Positions 10,694 to 18,020 of a DNA stretch of 64,000 nucleotides are shown piece after piece; positions within the stretch are counted from its first letter, which is position 1, and the number at the start of each line of letters is the position of its first letter. The stretch comes from Arthrobacter zhangbolii (GTDB lineage Bacteria; Actinomycetota; Actinomycetes; Actinomycetales; Micrococcaceae), in the NCBI RefSeq assembly GCF_022869865.1, contig NZ_CP094984.1:992001-1056000 (forward strand). The letters run 5' to 3'. The notes under the pieces are model-generated. The model was not told the DNA's origin. It saw only the letters and a list, made by a program, of their open reading frames with translations, and did no database searches. Position numbers and translations under genes: made by a program.

Positions 10694-12099
10694 GAAACAC
10701 CGACGCCGCCCTGAACGGCCGCACGCCGGCGGCACGCCTTCGAATGGCTGTGGCAGCACTTTGTGCCGCCGTAGCACTGCCACTCCTGGCACCGGCACCG
10801 GCACACGCCGATGAATGGCGGGACAAACAGTACTGGCTGGCCGACTACGGCATCACCGAAGCATGGAAGACCAGCAAGGGCGCGGGGGTGAAGGTCGCCG
10901 TCATCGACACCGGTGTGGATGCAACCCATCCCGACCTGGCCGGCGCCGTCAGCGGCGGCGTCGACGTCTCCGGAGCCGGTGATCCGGACGGCACCAAAGG
11001 CCTTGGCAGCACGCCCGAACACGGCACTCTGGTAGCCACCCTGCTCGCGGGACGGGGCCATGAAGCACCCGAGGACAAGAAGAAAGACGGGGAGAAGAAG
11101 GACGGCGACAAGGACGAGGACAAAAAGGACAGCGACGCCGACAGGCCCGACGGAATCATCGGGGTGGCCCCCGAAGCGGAAATCCTCGCCGTGTCTGCCT
11201 GGATCGGCGGCACCAACCCCGGCGGCATTCCGATCGATACACAGATCCCCAACGCCGTCCGCTGGGCAGTGGACAGCGGAGCCAAAGTCATCAACATGTC
11301 CCTGGGCAGCACCTCCACCGCCTGGCCGGAAAGCTGGGATGACGCCTTCCTGTACGCCGAGCAGAATGACGTAGTGATTGTGGCTGCCGCGGGCAACCGG
11401 GGAGTCGGCATGGTGCAGGTGGGCGCCCCTGCCACCATTCCCGGCGTGCTCACTGTTGCCGGCCTGAACCGCGACGGTGAAGCCAGCTATGATTCGTCCT
11501 CCGAGGGCATCAGCATCGGTGTGGCAGCCCCGTCCGAAGACCTGATCGGCGGACTGCCGGAGGGCACCTCGCGGTACGCGGGGTGGGAGGGCACCTCCGG
11601 TGCGGCACCGCTGGTTGCCGGTGTCGCCGCGCTGATCCGTTCGGCCCATCCGGAGCTGAGTGCAGCTGACGTTGTCAATCGAATTGTCAGCACGGCCCGC
11701 GACGCCGGGGCTCCGGGAACGGACACCATCTACGGGTACGGCATCCTCGACGCCAACGCCGCCGTGAACGCGGACGTGGCTTCCGTGACCACCAACCCCC
11801 TGGGCACCATCGAGGAATGGATCCGGGTCCACCGGCGGGTCGCAGAGGCTCCCGGTGCTGCGGATATTCCGGCGCCCACCGTCCCGGACCTGCCCGAGCC
11901 CACCGTACCTGCGGCTGCTGAACCGGCAGTGGAAAGCGATAACCTTCCCGCCACAGTGGTACTGGGCTTTGGCGCCCTGCTGGTCCTGGTGCTGGCAGCG
12001 GGAACCATCCATGTCACACGGGTGCGGAAGCGGGATACGGCGAAAGCACCGGCGGAAAGCCCGGAAACCGGGCAAATGGACGAGGCCGGGATCCGCTGA
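10690..12099 (+). CDS. Secreted, membrane-anchored S8 (subtilisin-like) serine protease
   Basis: A 469-residue peptidase of the mycosin-like S8 group. Signal peptide residues 1-40 (ends APAHA). The catalytic triad is complete: Asp73 in VAVIDTGVD, His111 in EHGTLVA, Ser303 in GTSGAAPLVAG, with oxyanion Asn236 in AAAGN. A strongly charged Lys/Asp/Glu insert occupies about residues 129-153, after the His motif. A Pro-rich linker leads to a single C-terminal membrane helix (about 418-438) and a basic tail, so the protease domain should face outside. The architecture matches ESX-associated mycosins, but no type VII secretion genes lie in this window. Its ATG overlaps the ppx stop. Substrate unknown. 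Confidence 0.88.
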   Translation: MRNTDAALNGRTPAARLRMAVAALCAAVALPLLAPAPAHADEWRDKQYWLADYGITEAWKTSKGAGVKVAVIDTGVDATHPDLAGAVSGGVDVSGAGDPDGTKGLGSTPEHGTLVATLLAGRGHEAPEDKKKDGEKKDGDKDEDKKDSDADRPDGIIGVAPEAEILAVSAWIGGTNPGGIPIDTQIPNAVRWAVDSGAKVINMSLGSTSTAWPESWDDAFLYAEQNDVVIVAAAGNRGVGMVQVGAPATIPGVLTVAGLNRDGEASYDSSSEGISIGVAAPSEDLIGGLPEGTSRYAGWEGTSGAAPLVAGVAALIRSAHPELSAADVVNRIVSTARDAGAPGTDTIYGYGILDANAAVNADVASVTTNPLGTIEEWIRVHRRVAEAPGAADIPAPTVPDLPEPTVPAAAEPAVESDNLPATVVLGFGALLVLVLAAGTIHVTRVRKRDTAKAPAESPETGQMDEAGIR

Positions 12100-12126
12100 C
12101 ACGCCGGACCGGCACGGGTAAATAGT

Positions 12127-12144
12127 TCGTGAAGACTTTCACAA
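12127..12144 (+). promoter_or_regulatory. Rex (NADH/NAD+ redox sensor) operator upstream of ndh
   Basis: TCGTGAA-GACT-TTCACAA matches the Rex consensus TTGTGAA-N4-TTCACAA at 13 of 14 fixed positions. It covers the -35 position of the inferred ndh promoter, so bound Rex should block RNA polymerase until NADH rises. Confidence 0.75.
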
Positions 12145-12151
12145 AGTCGGG

Positions 12152-12157
12152 TAGGAT
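12152..12157 (+). promoter_or_regulatory. -10 element of ndh (leaderless type)
   Basis: TAGGAT followed by seven bases and the ATG at 12165. The predicted start is at the A of the ATG. The Rex box lies eight bases upstream. Confidence 0.6.
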
Positions 12158-12164
12158 GAGGGGT

Positions 12165-13550
12165 ATGGCATCGAACAAACAGTTTTCTGATCGTCCCCGC
12201 GTTCTGGTGGTCGGCGGTGGTTACGTCGGTCTGTATGTAGCCAAGGATCTCCAGAAGAAGGTCAAGGCACAGGGCGGCATTGTTACGGTAGTGGACCCGC
12301 TGCCGTACATGACGTACCAGCCCTTCCTTCCCGAGGTAGCCGCAGGCACCATTGAAGCCCGCGACGCCGTTGTATCCCACCGCATGCACTTGAAGAACAC
12401 CGAGCTGATCACCGGCAAGGTTACTTCCATCAACCATGCTGCCCGCACCGCCACCGTTGAACCGGGCGACGGCAGCGAACCGTTCGAGCTGCCTTACCAG
12501 GACGTTGTCCTGGCCGCCGGTTCGATCACCCGCACCTTCCCGATCCCGGGCCTCGCCGAGGCCGGCATCGGTATGAAGAGCATTGAAGAAGCCGTGGCCA
12601 CCCGCAACCACGTCCTCGAGCGCATTGAAACGGCATCCCTGATGCCCGCAGGCGCAGAGCGCGAGCGGGCCCTGACGTTCGTCGTCGTCGGCGGCGGCTT
12701 TGCCGGCATCGAAACCCTGACCGAACTTGAGGACATGGCCCGCGACGCGGTCCGCCTCAATGACCGGGTCCGGCAGGAAGACCTCCGCTTTGTCCTGATC
12801 GAGGCCATGGGCCGGGTTATGCCCGAGGTCAAGCCGGACCAGGCCGAGTGGGTTGTGTCCAGCATGCGTGCGCGTGGCATCGAGGTACTGCTTAACACCT
12901 CGCTGGCCTCCGCCGAAGGTGGCCTGCTGAAGCTCATCAACATGGCGGATAAGTCCCCGGCCGGAGAATTCGGCACGGATACGCTGATCTGGACCGCAGG
13001 CGTGCAGGCCAACCCGATGGTTCGCGGCACCGACTTCCCGATCGACGAGCGCGGCCGCGTCCGCGCCAATCCCGAACTGCGGATCACCGGCGACGACGGC
13101 CCCATCGACGGTGCCTGGGCTGCCGGCGACGTTTCCGCCGTTCCCGACCTCTCCGGCGGCGGCGTTGGCGGGTTCTGCGTTCCGAACGCACAGCACGCCG
13201 TCCGCCAGGCCAAGCTGCTGGCCAAGAACATCATGGCCGCCCGCTACGGCGTCGGCAGCGTCGAGGAATACAACCACAAGAGCCTTGGTGCCGTTGCCGG
13301 CCTGGGCCAGTACAAGGGCGTTGCCAACATCATGGGCTTCGGCATGAAGGGCTTCCCGGCCTGGCTGGCCCACCGCGGCTACCACGGCCTGGCCATGCCG
13401 ATGTTCGAGCGCAAGTTCCGTGTGGTCTCCGGCTGGCTGCTGAACGTGGCCTACGGTCGCGACCTGACGGACATCCGCAACCTGAAGCACCCGCGCCGCG
13501 GCTTCGAGGAAGCTGCAACGCCGGCTAAGAAGCCGGCGGCGAAGGCCTAG
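12165..13550 (+). CDS. ndh: Type II NADH:quinone dehydrogenase (NDH-2), FAD-dependent
   Basis: About 461 residues. Single-subunit, non-proton-pumping NADH dehydrogenase feeding electrons to menaquinone at the inner membrane face. Two Rossmann dinucleotide motifs are present: VLVVGGGYVGLYVAKDL near residue 14 (FAD) and FVVVGGGFAGIETLTEL near 178 (NADH). The WTAGVQANP and AAGDVSAVPD segments that bind FAD are also present, as is a C-terminal amphipathic region rich in hydrophobic and basic residues for membrane attachment. The frame opens at 12129, but the ATG at 12165 is preferred: it follows a TAGGAT -10 by seven bases and keeps the Rex operator outside the gene. A strong terminator follows. 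Rex control of ndh is known in Streptomyces and Bacillus. Confidence 0.94.
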   Translation: MASNKQFSDRPRVLVVGGGYVGLYVAKDLQKKVKAQGGIVTVVDPLPYMTYQPFLPEVAAGTIEARDAVVSHRMHLKNTELITGKVTSINHAARTATVEPGDGSEPFELPYQDVVLAAGSITRTFPIPGLAEAGIGMKSIEEAVATRNHVLERIETASLMPAGAERERALTFVVVGGGFAGIETLTELEDMARDAVRLNDRVRQEDLRFVLIEAMGRVMPEVKPDQAEWVVSSMRARGIEVLLNTSLASAEGGLLKLINMADKSPAGEFGTDTLIWTAGVQANPMVRGTDFPIDERGRVRANPELRITGDDGPIDGAWAAGDVSAVPDLSGGGVGGFCVPNAQHAVRQAKLLAKNIMAARYGVGSVEEYNHKSLGAVAGLGQYKGVANIMGFGMKGFPAWLAHRGYHGLAMPMFERKFRVVSGWLLNVAYGRDLTDIRNLKHPRRGFEEAATPAKKPAAKA

Positions 13551-13565
13551 GGTTCTTCCTAGTCA

Positions 13566-13616
13566 AAACACAGGAACGGCGGCTTCTCCTGCGGGAGGGC
13601 CGCCGTTCCTGTGTTT
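13566..13616 (+). terminator. Terminator after ndh
   Basis: Perfect 18-bp arms (13566-13583 and 13599-13616) with a 15-base loop; the 3' arm ends in GTGTTT. Located 15 bases after the stop. Confidence 0.85.
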
Positions 13617-13663
13617 CCTGCCGTCCCGGGCTGTCCAGTAGGCTTGGGAAGGCGTAAAGCCGC

Positions 13664-13737
13664 GCCCCAGTAGCCCAATTGGCAGAGGCAACCGACTTAA
13701 AATCGGTGTGTTGTCGGTTCGAGTCCGACCTGGGGTA
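13664..13737 (+). tRNA. tRNA-Leu, anticodon UAA (13698-13700), short variable region
   Basis: A 74-nt cloverleaf. Acceptor stem 13664-13670 pairs with 13730-13736, first pair G-U as in E. coli tRNA-Leu(UAA). Anticodon stem ACCGA/TCGGT encloses CTTAAAA; T stem GTCGG/CCGAC encloses TTCGAGT; discriminator A73; CCA not encoded. The D arm is leucine-like: a three-pair GCC/GGC stem with an 11-base loop carrying GG at 18-19 and A15 that can pair with U48. However, the variable region is only five bases (GTGTT), whereas canonical bacterial tRNA-Leu has a long extra arm. UUA is the rarest leucine codon in a genome of this GC content, so this should be a low-use decoder. Confidence 0.9.
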
Positions 13738-13856
13738 CTCCGTTCCGTACAGGCATGCCACCGCGCCGTATCCGCTGCCCCGTCCCAGGCGCCTGTATGT
13801 GCGCCGGGAGGGCAGCAGCGGCCGGGATGACGTGTCGGTGGAGCCCGGACCCTGAC

Positions 13857-14396
13857 CTAGCCGCGTGAGCGGCGGTTGCGGTGCCTGAGCAGGAGCGTGC
13901 CGGCCAGCAGTCCCAGAATCACCACTGCCGCTACCGCGGGCAGTACCAGTGAGGTACGTTCAGTGTCCGCTGACTCGGGCGACGGCGTCGGCGTGGAGCT
14001 GGTGGTTGTACTGGGCGAGGGCGTGACAACGGGGGCGGGTGCCGGCTCCGGCCCACCGGCAGGAGCGGGGGCAGGGGCAGGCGTGGCCGGTTCCGGCGCC
14101 GCAGTGGTCGGCACCTGTGCGGGTGCCGCGGAAGGTTCCGCCGGAATGGGGACTGCCGGAACGGCCTCGTGGTATTCGCCGGTCTCGGGGTTGTAGTAGC
14201 TCTCGCCGGGATTGTAGGACGGCGCTGCGTCGCCCGGGCTGTACTGCGTGGGAGCGCAGATCTCGGTGCCGTTCACCACGGCGGGAGCGAGGCCGGGGCC
14301 GCATTCAAGTGCCTGCGCCTGACCTGCCGGGCCAAGCAGCAACAGGGCTGCCAGCGGAAGTGCGGATACAGCGGTGGCCAGGTGCGGAACGTGCAT
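13857..14396 (-). CDS. Secreted or membrane-anchored Pro/Ala-rich cell-surface protein, unknown function
   Basis: About 179 residues from the ATG at 14396, which has GGGGGG five bases upstream; in-frame ATGs further upstream exist. It has a signal peptide (residues 1-29, ending GQAQA) and a small extracellular module with two cysteines (LECGPGLAPAVVNGTEICAP). A Tyr/Asn/Pro stretch with the repeated phrase YNPGESYYNPETGEY follows, then a long Pro/Ala/Thr/Ser stalk and a C-terminal membrane helix with a basic tail (RHRNRRSRG). There is no LPXTG sortase motif, so anchoring is by the helix. No family recognised. It is divergent from livK and shares a 210-base regulatory region with it. Confidence 0.7.
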   Translation of the reverse strand: MHVPHLATAVSALPLAALLLLGPAGQAQALECGPGLAPAVVNGTEICAPTQYSPGDAAPSYNPGESYYNPETGEYHEAVPAVPIPAEPSAAPAQVPTTAAPEPATPAPAPAPAGGPEPAPAPVVTPSPSTTTSSTPTPSPESADTERTSLVLPAVAAVVILGLLAGTLLLRHRNRRSRG

Positions 14397-14424
14397 TTTT
14401 CCCCCAAGAGAACGTAATACGGCC

Positions 14425-14430
14425 ATCATA
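14425..14430 (-). promoter_or_regulatory. Candidate -10 for the surface-protein gene
   Basis: TATGAT on the minus strand, 28 bases before the ATG at 14396, leaving a short leader that contains the GGGGGG ribosome site. No good -35 seen. Confidence 0.35.
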
Positions 14431-14473
14431 TAGGTCCGCAGGGCACAAACGGGCAAGGGTGGATAAGCCGTAA

Positions 14474-14499
14474 TGTGACGAGCGTTACAAGGCTGTAAC
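14474..14499 (+). promoter_or_regulatory. Overlapping CRP-like half-dyad and perfect GTTACA dyad at livK promoter
   Basis: TGTGA-N6-TTACA (14474-14489) matches the CRP/GlxR consensus TGTGA-N6-TCACA at 9 of 10 fixed positions. Overlapping it, GTTACA-AGGC-TGTAAC (14484-14499) is a perfect 6-4-6 inverted repeat. Both sit just before a TATATT -10 (14510-14515), over the -35 region (TTACAA, 14485-14490). Confidence 0.5.
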
Positions 14500-14606
14500 C
14501 CCAAACTCTTATATTCGTCACAATGTTCAACTAGCTTTTCTTCTAATCAGGAACACCTGGTATTCGCATCAAAGGCACCCGCCTTTCGATCGGGGAGATA
14601 ACTTTT

Positions 14607-16004
14607 ATGACTGCACTACGAAATGCAGGCCGTCTTGGGGTGGGTGAAGGCTACGCCCGCACCGCCAGGATTGCCGCCCTCGGTTTGGGTCTTGCCCTGT
14701 TTGCCAGCGGCTGCAGTGGCGGAGGATCAGATTCCTCCGCAGAAGAAACCTCGGGCTCGGGTAACGAGACCGAAGCGGCTGCGTCCATCCTGTCCTGCCC
14801 CGAAAGCCAGGGCGGTACGGGGGAGGACCCGGGTGCCAAGGGTGATCCGGCGGCCGTGCCGGCTTCCACAGGCACCACCGAGACACCGCTGAAGATCGGA
14901 ACCCTGCTGCCCACCACCGGTTCGCTTGCGTACCTTGGTCCGCCGGAAATTGCCGGCACCAATCTGGCAGTCAAGGAAATAAATGAAGCAGGCGGCGTCC
15001 TGGGAAAGCCGATTGAGATAGTCCATCGCGACTCCGGTGATACCACCACCGACATCGCCACTCAGTCAGTCAATGATCTGCTCAGCCAGGATGTGAGTGC
15101 CATCGTCGGGGCCGCCTCATCGGGTGTGTCCAAGACGGTCATTGGCAATATCACCGGTGCGGGTGTCATCCAGTTCTCGCCGGCGAACACCTCGCCTGAC
15201 TTCAGCACCTGGGATGACAACGGTCTCTACTGGCGTACCGCACCGTCCGACGTGATGCAGGGCCGTACGCTCGGCAACTACATCGTGACGTGCGGCGCGC
15301 AGACGGTGGGCATGATCGTGCTGAACGACGCCTACGGCACCGGCCTGCAGGGCAACATCAAGGAATCCGTGGAAGCAGCCGGCGGTCAGGTTGTCATCGA
15401 GGAAATGTTCAACGAGGGCGACTCACAGTTCAGCAGCCAGGTGGACTCGGTGGTAGCAGCAAAGCCGGACGCCATTGTGGTGATCAGCTTTGATCAGTCC
15501 AAGAGCATTGTGCCGCTGCTGACTGCCAAGGGTGTCGACCCGGGCCAGCTGTTCTTCGTGGACGGCAACGCATCCGACTACAGCAAGGATTTCGAAGCAG
15601 GAACCCTTGAGGGCGCCCAGGGCACACGGCCCGGATCATTCCCCTCGGAGGACTTCCTGGCCTCCCTGCTCGCCGTTGATCCGGATCTGACGGACCTGAC
15701 CTACGCCGGTGAAAGCTACGACGCGGTCACCCTGCTTGCACTGGCAGCCGAGGCAGCTGGCAGCACGGACAGCAAGGCGATGGCCGCCGAGCTGGAGGGT
15801 TTGTCCAAGGACGGTGAGAAGTGCTTCGACTTCGCAGGATGTGTCACGATCCTGCGCGGCGGCGGTGACGTAGATTACGACGGTTACTCCGGCCCGGTCT
15901 CCTTCGATGAGAACGGTGACCCGACCGAAGCGTTCATCGGCATCTACCAGTACGACGCCGACAACAAGCCGCAGCCGAGCCGTTCCGAGGCGGGCCAGCT
16001 GTAG
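14607..16004 (+). CDS. livK: Branched-chain amino acid-type ABC transporter substrate-binding lipoprotein
   Basis: A 465-residue periplasmic-binding-protein type I (Leu/Ile/Val-binding, peripla_BP_6) protein. The signal peptide ends in the lipobox ASGC near residue 36, so the mature protein is a lipid-anchored extracellular receptor. An Asp/Ser/Glu-rich linker follows. The ligand-binding fold begins at LKIGTLLPTTGSLAYLGPPE near residue 95 and includes SAIVGAASSGVSKTVI near 160. ATG at 14607 has GGGGAGA upstream. It is convergent with livFGMH, encoded on the other strand immediately beyond a shared terminator, instead of leading that operon. Ligand is inferred from the family and from the neighbouring permeases; amides or other amino acids are possible. 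Confidence 0.88.
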   Translation: MTALRNAGRLGVGEGYARTARIAALGLGLALFASGCSGGGSDSSAEETSGSGNETEAAASILSCPESQGGTGEDPGAKGDPAAVPASTGTTETPLKIGTLLPTTGSLAYLGPPEIAGTNLAVKEINEAGGVLGKPIEIVHRDSGDTTTDIATQSVNDLLSQDVSAIVGAASSGVSKTVIGNITGAGVIQFSPANTSPDFSTWDDNGLYWRTAPSDVMQGRTLGNYIVTCGAQTVGMIVLNDAYGTGLQGNIKESVEAAGGQVVIEEMFNEGDSQFSSQVDSVVAAKPDAIVVISFDQSKSIVPLLTAKGVDPGQLFFVDGNASDYSKDFEAGTLEGAQGTRPGSFPSEDFLASLLAVDPDLTDLTYAGESYDAVTLLALAAEAAGSTDSKAMAAELEGLSKDGEKCFDFAGCVTILRGGGDVDYDGYSGPVSFDENGDPTEAFIGIYQYDADNKPQPSRSEAGQL

Positions 16005-16016
16005 CTGAAGCAGAAA

Positions 16017-16061
16017 GCATAAAGGAAGCCCCTGCCGAATTGGCAGGGGCTTCCTTTATGC
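16017..16061 (+). terminator. Strong terminator after livK
   Basis: Perfect 20-bp arms (16017-16036 and 16042-16061) with a five-base loop, twelve bases after the livK stop. AT-rich arm ends give a U-rich tail in either direction, so it may also stop transcription from livF. Confidence 0.9.
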
Positions 16062-16203
16062 TGACGGTTGTCCCGAATGACTCAGCACGGATGGGGATCC
16101 GGTGGGGCAGGGATGGAAAGCCGGCTGGCGGGCCGCTCCGGGCCCCGGGAGCTGCCCGGGCGCCGGAGGGCGCCCCGACTGCTTGCCGGGAGCCGGAACG
16201 CGG

Positions 16204-16950
16204 TCAGGCGGTCTCAGCCAGTGTGCCCAGGTAAAGCTGGATGACCTTGGGATCCTTCATCAGTTCCCGTCCCGTGCCCGTATAGGCGTCCTTGCCCTGA
16301 TCCAGGACATAGGCGCGGTCACAGATCTGCAGGCAGCGGCGGGCATTTTGTTCCACCATGATCACCGACACCCCGGCCCGGTTGATTTCATGAACCCGCA
16401 GGAACGCTTCGTCCTGCTTGACGGGGGAGAGGCCGGCTGACGGCTCGTCCAGCAGCAGCACTGCCGGATCCATCATCAGCGCCCGGCCCATCGCGACCAT
16501 CTGGCGTTCGCCACCGGAGAGCGACCCGGCCCGCTGGGCACGGCGCTTGCGGAGTTCGGGGAAAACCTCGGAGACAAATTCGAAGCGGTCCTTGAAGGTC
16601 CTGGGCGCCTGGTACACGCCCATCTGCAGGTTCTCCTCGATGGTGAGGGAGGGGAAGACGTTGTTGTTCTGCGGAACGAAACCAACACCGCGGCTCACCA
16701 GCTTGTTCGCCTTCAGCCCGGTAAGGTCCTGGCCGCGGACCACCACGGTTCCGGAATGCACCTTCACCAGCCCGAACATGGCTTTCAGGAGCGTGGACTT
16801 GCCGGCGCCGTTGGGGCCGATAATCCCGATGAGTTCTCCGCGGCGTGCCTCAATGCTGCAGCCGTTGAGAATGTTCACCCCCGGAATGTAGCCGGCCACC
16901 AGATCGGTTACCTTGACAACGGAATCTCCGTCGAATGCCTCGCCGGTCAT
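16204..16950 (-). CDS. livF: Branched-chain amino acid ABC transporter ATP-binding protein LivF
   Basis: A 248-residue ABC ATPase of the LivF type. Walker A GPNGAGKSTL near residue 46, Q-loop in GFVPQNNNVFP, ABC signature LSGGERQMVAMGRAL near 143, Walker B AVLLLDEPSAGLSP, and the switch His replaced in the usual LivF manner by VEQNARR. It energises uptake together with LivG. Its ATG overlaps the livG stop by four bases. It is the last gene of the minus-strand livH-livM-livG-livF unit. About 140 bases of GC-rich sequence with several possible hairpins separate its stop from the livK terminator; no gene is visible there. Confidence 0.93.
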   Translation of the reverse strand: MTGEAFDGDSVVKVTDLVAGYIPGVNILNGCSIEARRGELIGIIGPNGAGKSTLLKAMFGLVKVHSGTVVVRGQDLTGLKANKLVSRGVGFVPQNNNVFPSLTIEENLQMGVYQAPRTFKDRFEFVSEVFPELRKRRAQRAGSLSGGERQMVAMGRALMMDPAVLLLDEPSAGLSPVKQDEAFLRVHEINRAGVSVIMVEQNARRCLQICDRAYVLDQGKDAYTGTGRELMKDPKVIQLYLGTLAETA

Positions 16951-18020
16951 GCCTGTTCCTTCCGTTCGTCAATCCGCCTGCCGACCACGCCGTCAGGTTC
17001 CATGCCCACCGAGGACTCGGCGTCGTGTTCCAGTTCCGCCTCGAGTTTCTCGAAGCCTTCGGAATCCGCGAGGTCGACGTCGTGATGGGCGCCCAGGTAC
17101 GCGTCAATGACGGCCTGGTCCTTCATCACGTCTTCGGGCGGACCTTCGGCCACGACCTTGCCTTCGGCCATCACCACCACCCAGTCAGCGATGTGGCGGA
17201 CCATGTGCATATCGTGTTCCACGAACAGCACGGTCATACCCTCCGCCTTCAGGTTCTTGATGTGGTCCAGCAGGGACTGGGTCAGCGCCGGGTTCACGCC
17301 GGCCATGGGTTCGTCCAGCATCACCAGCTTGGGCCGGACCATCAGTGCCCGTGCCATCTCCAGCAGCTTGCGCTGCCCGCCGGAGAGCGAGGCGGCATAG
17401 TCGCTGCGCTTGGTATCCAGCTTGAACTTGGCCAGCAGGACATCTGCCTGTTCGGTGATTTCACGTTCCCGGCTGCGCCACAGCGGCGGCAGCAGAGCCC
17501 GCCAGAGGGATTCCCCGGGCTGCGATGCAGCGCCCAGGCGCATGTTCTCGATGACCGTGAGCTTGCCCATGACCTTCGTCAGCTGGAAGGTGCGCACCAT
17601 GCCCAGGCGGGCCACTTTGTACGCGGACACCCCGGCGAGGCCCTTTCCCTCGAATTGCCACTCACCGGACTGCGGTGTATCGAAACCGGTCAGCAGGTTA
17701 AAGAGGGTGGTTTTGCCGGCACCGTTGGGACCGATCAGGGCAGTGATCTTGTGGCGAGGGATTTCAACATGTTCCACGTCTACGGCATTGATTCCGCCGT
17801 AGGTCCGGGTCACATTCTTCGCCACCAGGATGGGATCGCGTTTGCTGCAGCCGGGTCCGATGTCTCCGACGGCTATGGGGCGCGTGTCGCTCATGTACTC
17901 GTTGACGCCGGCTGCCGGCGGGGCGCCGGTGTCCGTCACCGCCGGTGCCCCTGCCGGGGACGCGGCATGGGCGCCCTTGGCCCGTACAGGCGTTTGGGGT
18001 TCGTCTGCCTGGTGGCTCAT
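16947..18020 (-). CDS. livG: Branched-chain amino acid ABC transporter ATP-binding protein LivG, N-terminally extended
   Basis: A 357-residue ABC ATPase. Core begins near residue 65 (LVAKNVTRTYGGINAV). Walker A is GPNGAGKTTLF near 95, signature SLSGGQRKLLEMARALM near 220, Walker B LVMLDEPMAGVNP, switch VEHDMHMV. These features and the long insert after the Q-loop are LivG-like. An N-terminal tail of about 60 residues, rich in Ala, Pro, Gly and Asp, is unusual for LivG. An internal ATG (MSDTRPIAV, residue 43) could be the true start. However, the ATG at 18020 overlaps the livM stop by four bases, supporting the long form. It also has an acidic C-terminal tail beyond the usual end. Confidence 0.9.
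   Translation of the reverse strand: MSHQADEPQTPVRAKGAHAASPAGAPAVTDTGAPPAAGVNEYMSDTRPIAVGDIGPGCSKRDPILVAKNVTRTYGGINAVDVEHVEIPRHKITALIGPNGAGKTTLFNLLTGFDTPQSGEWQFEGKGLAGVSAYKVARLGMVRTFQLTKVMGKLTVIENMRLGAASQPGESLWRALLPPLWRSREREITEQADVLLAKFKLDTKRSDYAASLSGGQRKLLEMARALMVRPKLVMLDEPMAGVNPALTQSLLDHIKNLKAEGMTVLFVEHDMHMVRHIADWVVVMAEGKVVAEGPPEDVMKDQAVIDAYLGAHHDVDLADSEGFEKLEAELEHDAESSVGMEPDGVVGRRIDERKEQA

Noticed and set aside
10690-12099. Type VII secretion locus around the mycosin-like protease
   Set aside because: No EccB, EccC, EccD, EsxA/B or WXG100 genes in the window.
13664-13737. tRNA gene as an attachment site for an integrated element
   Set aside because: No integrase, no repeated tRNA 3' end downstream, and ordinary core genes follow.
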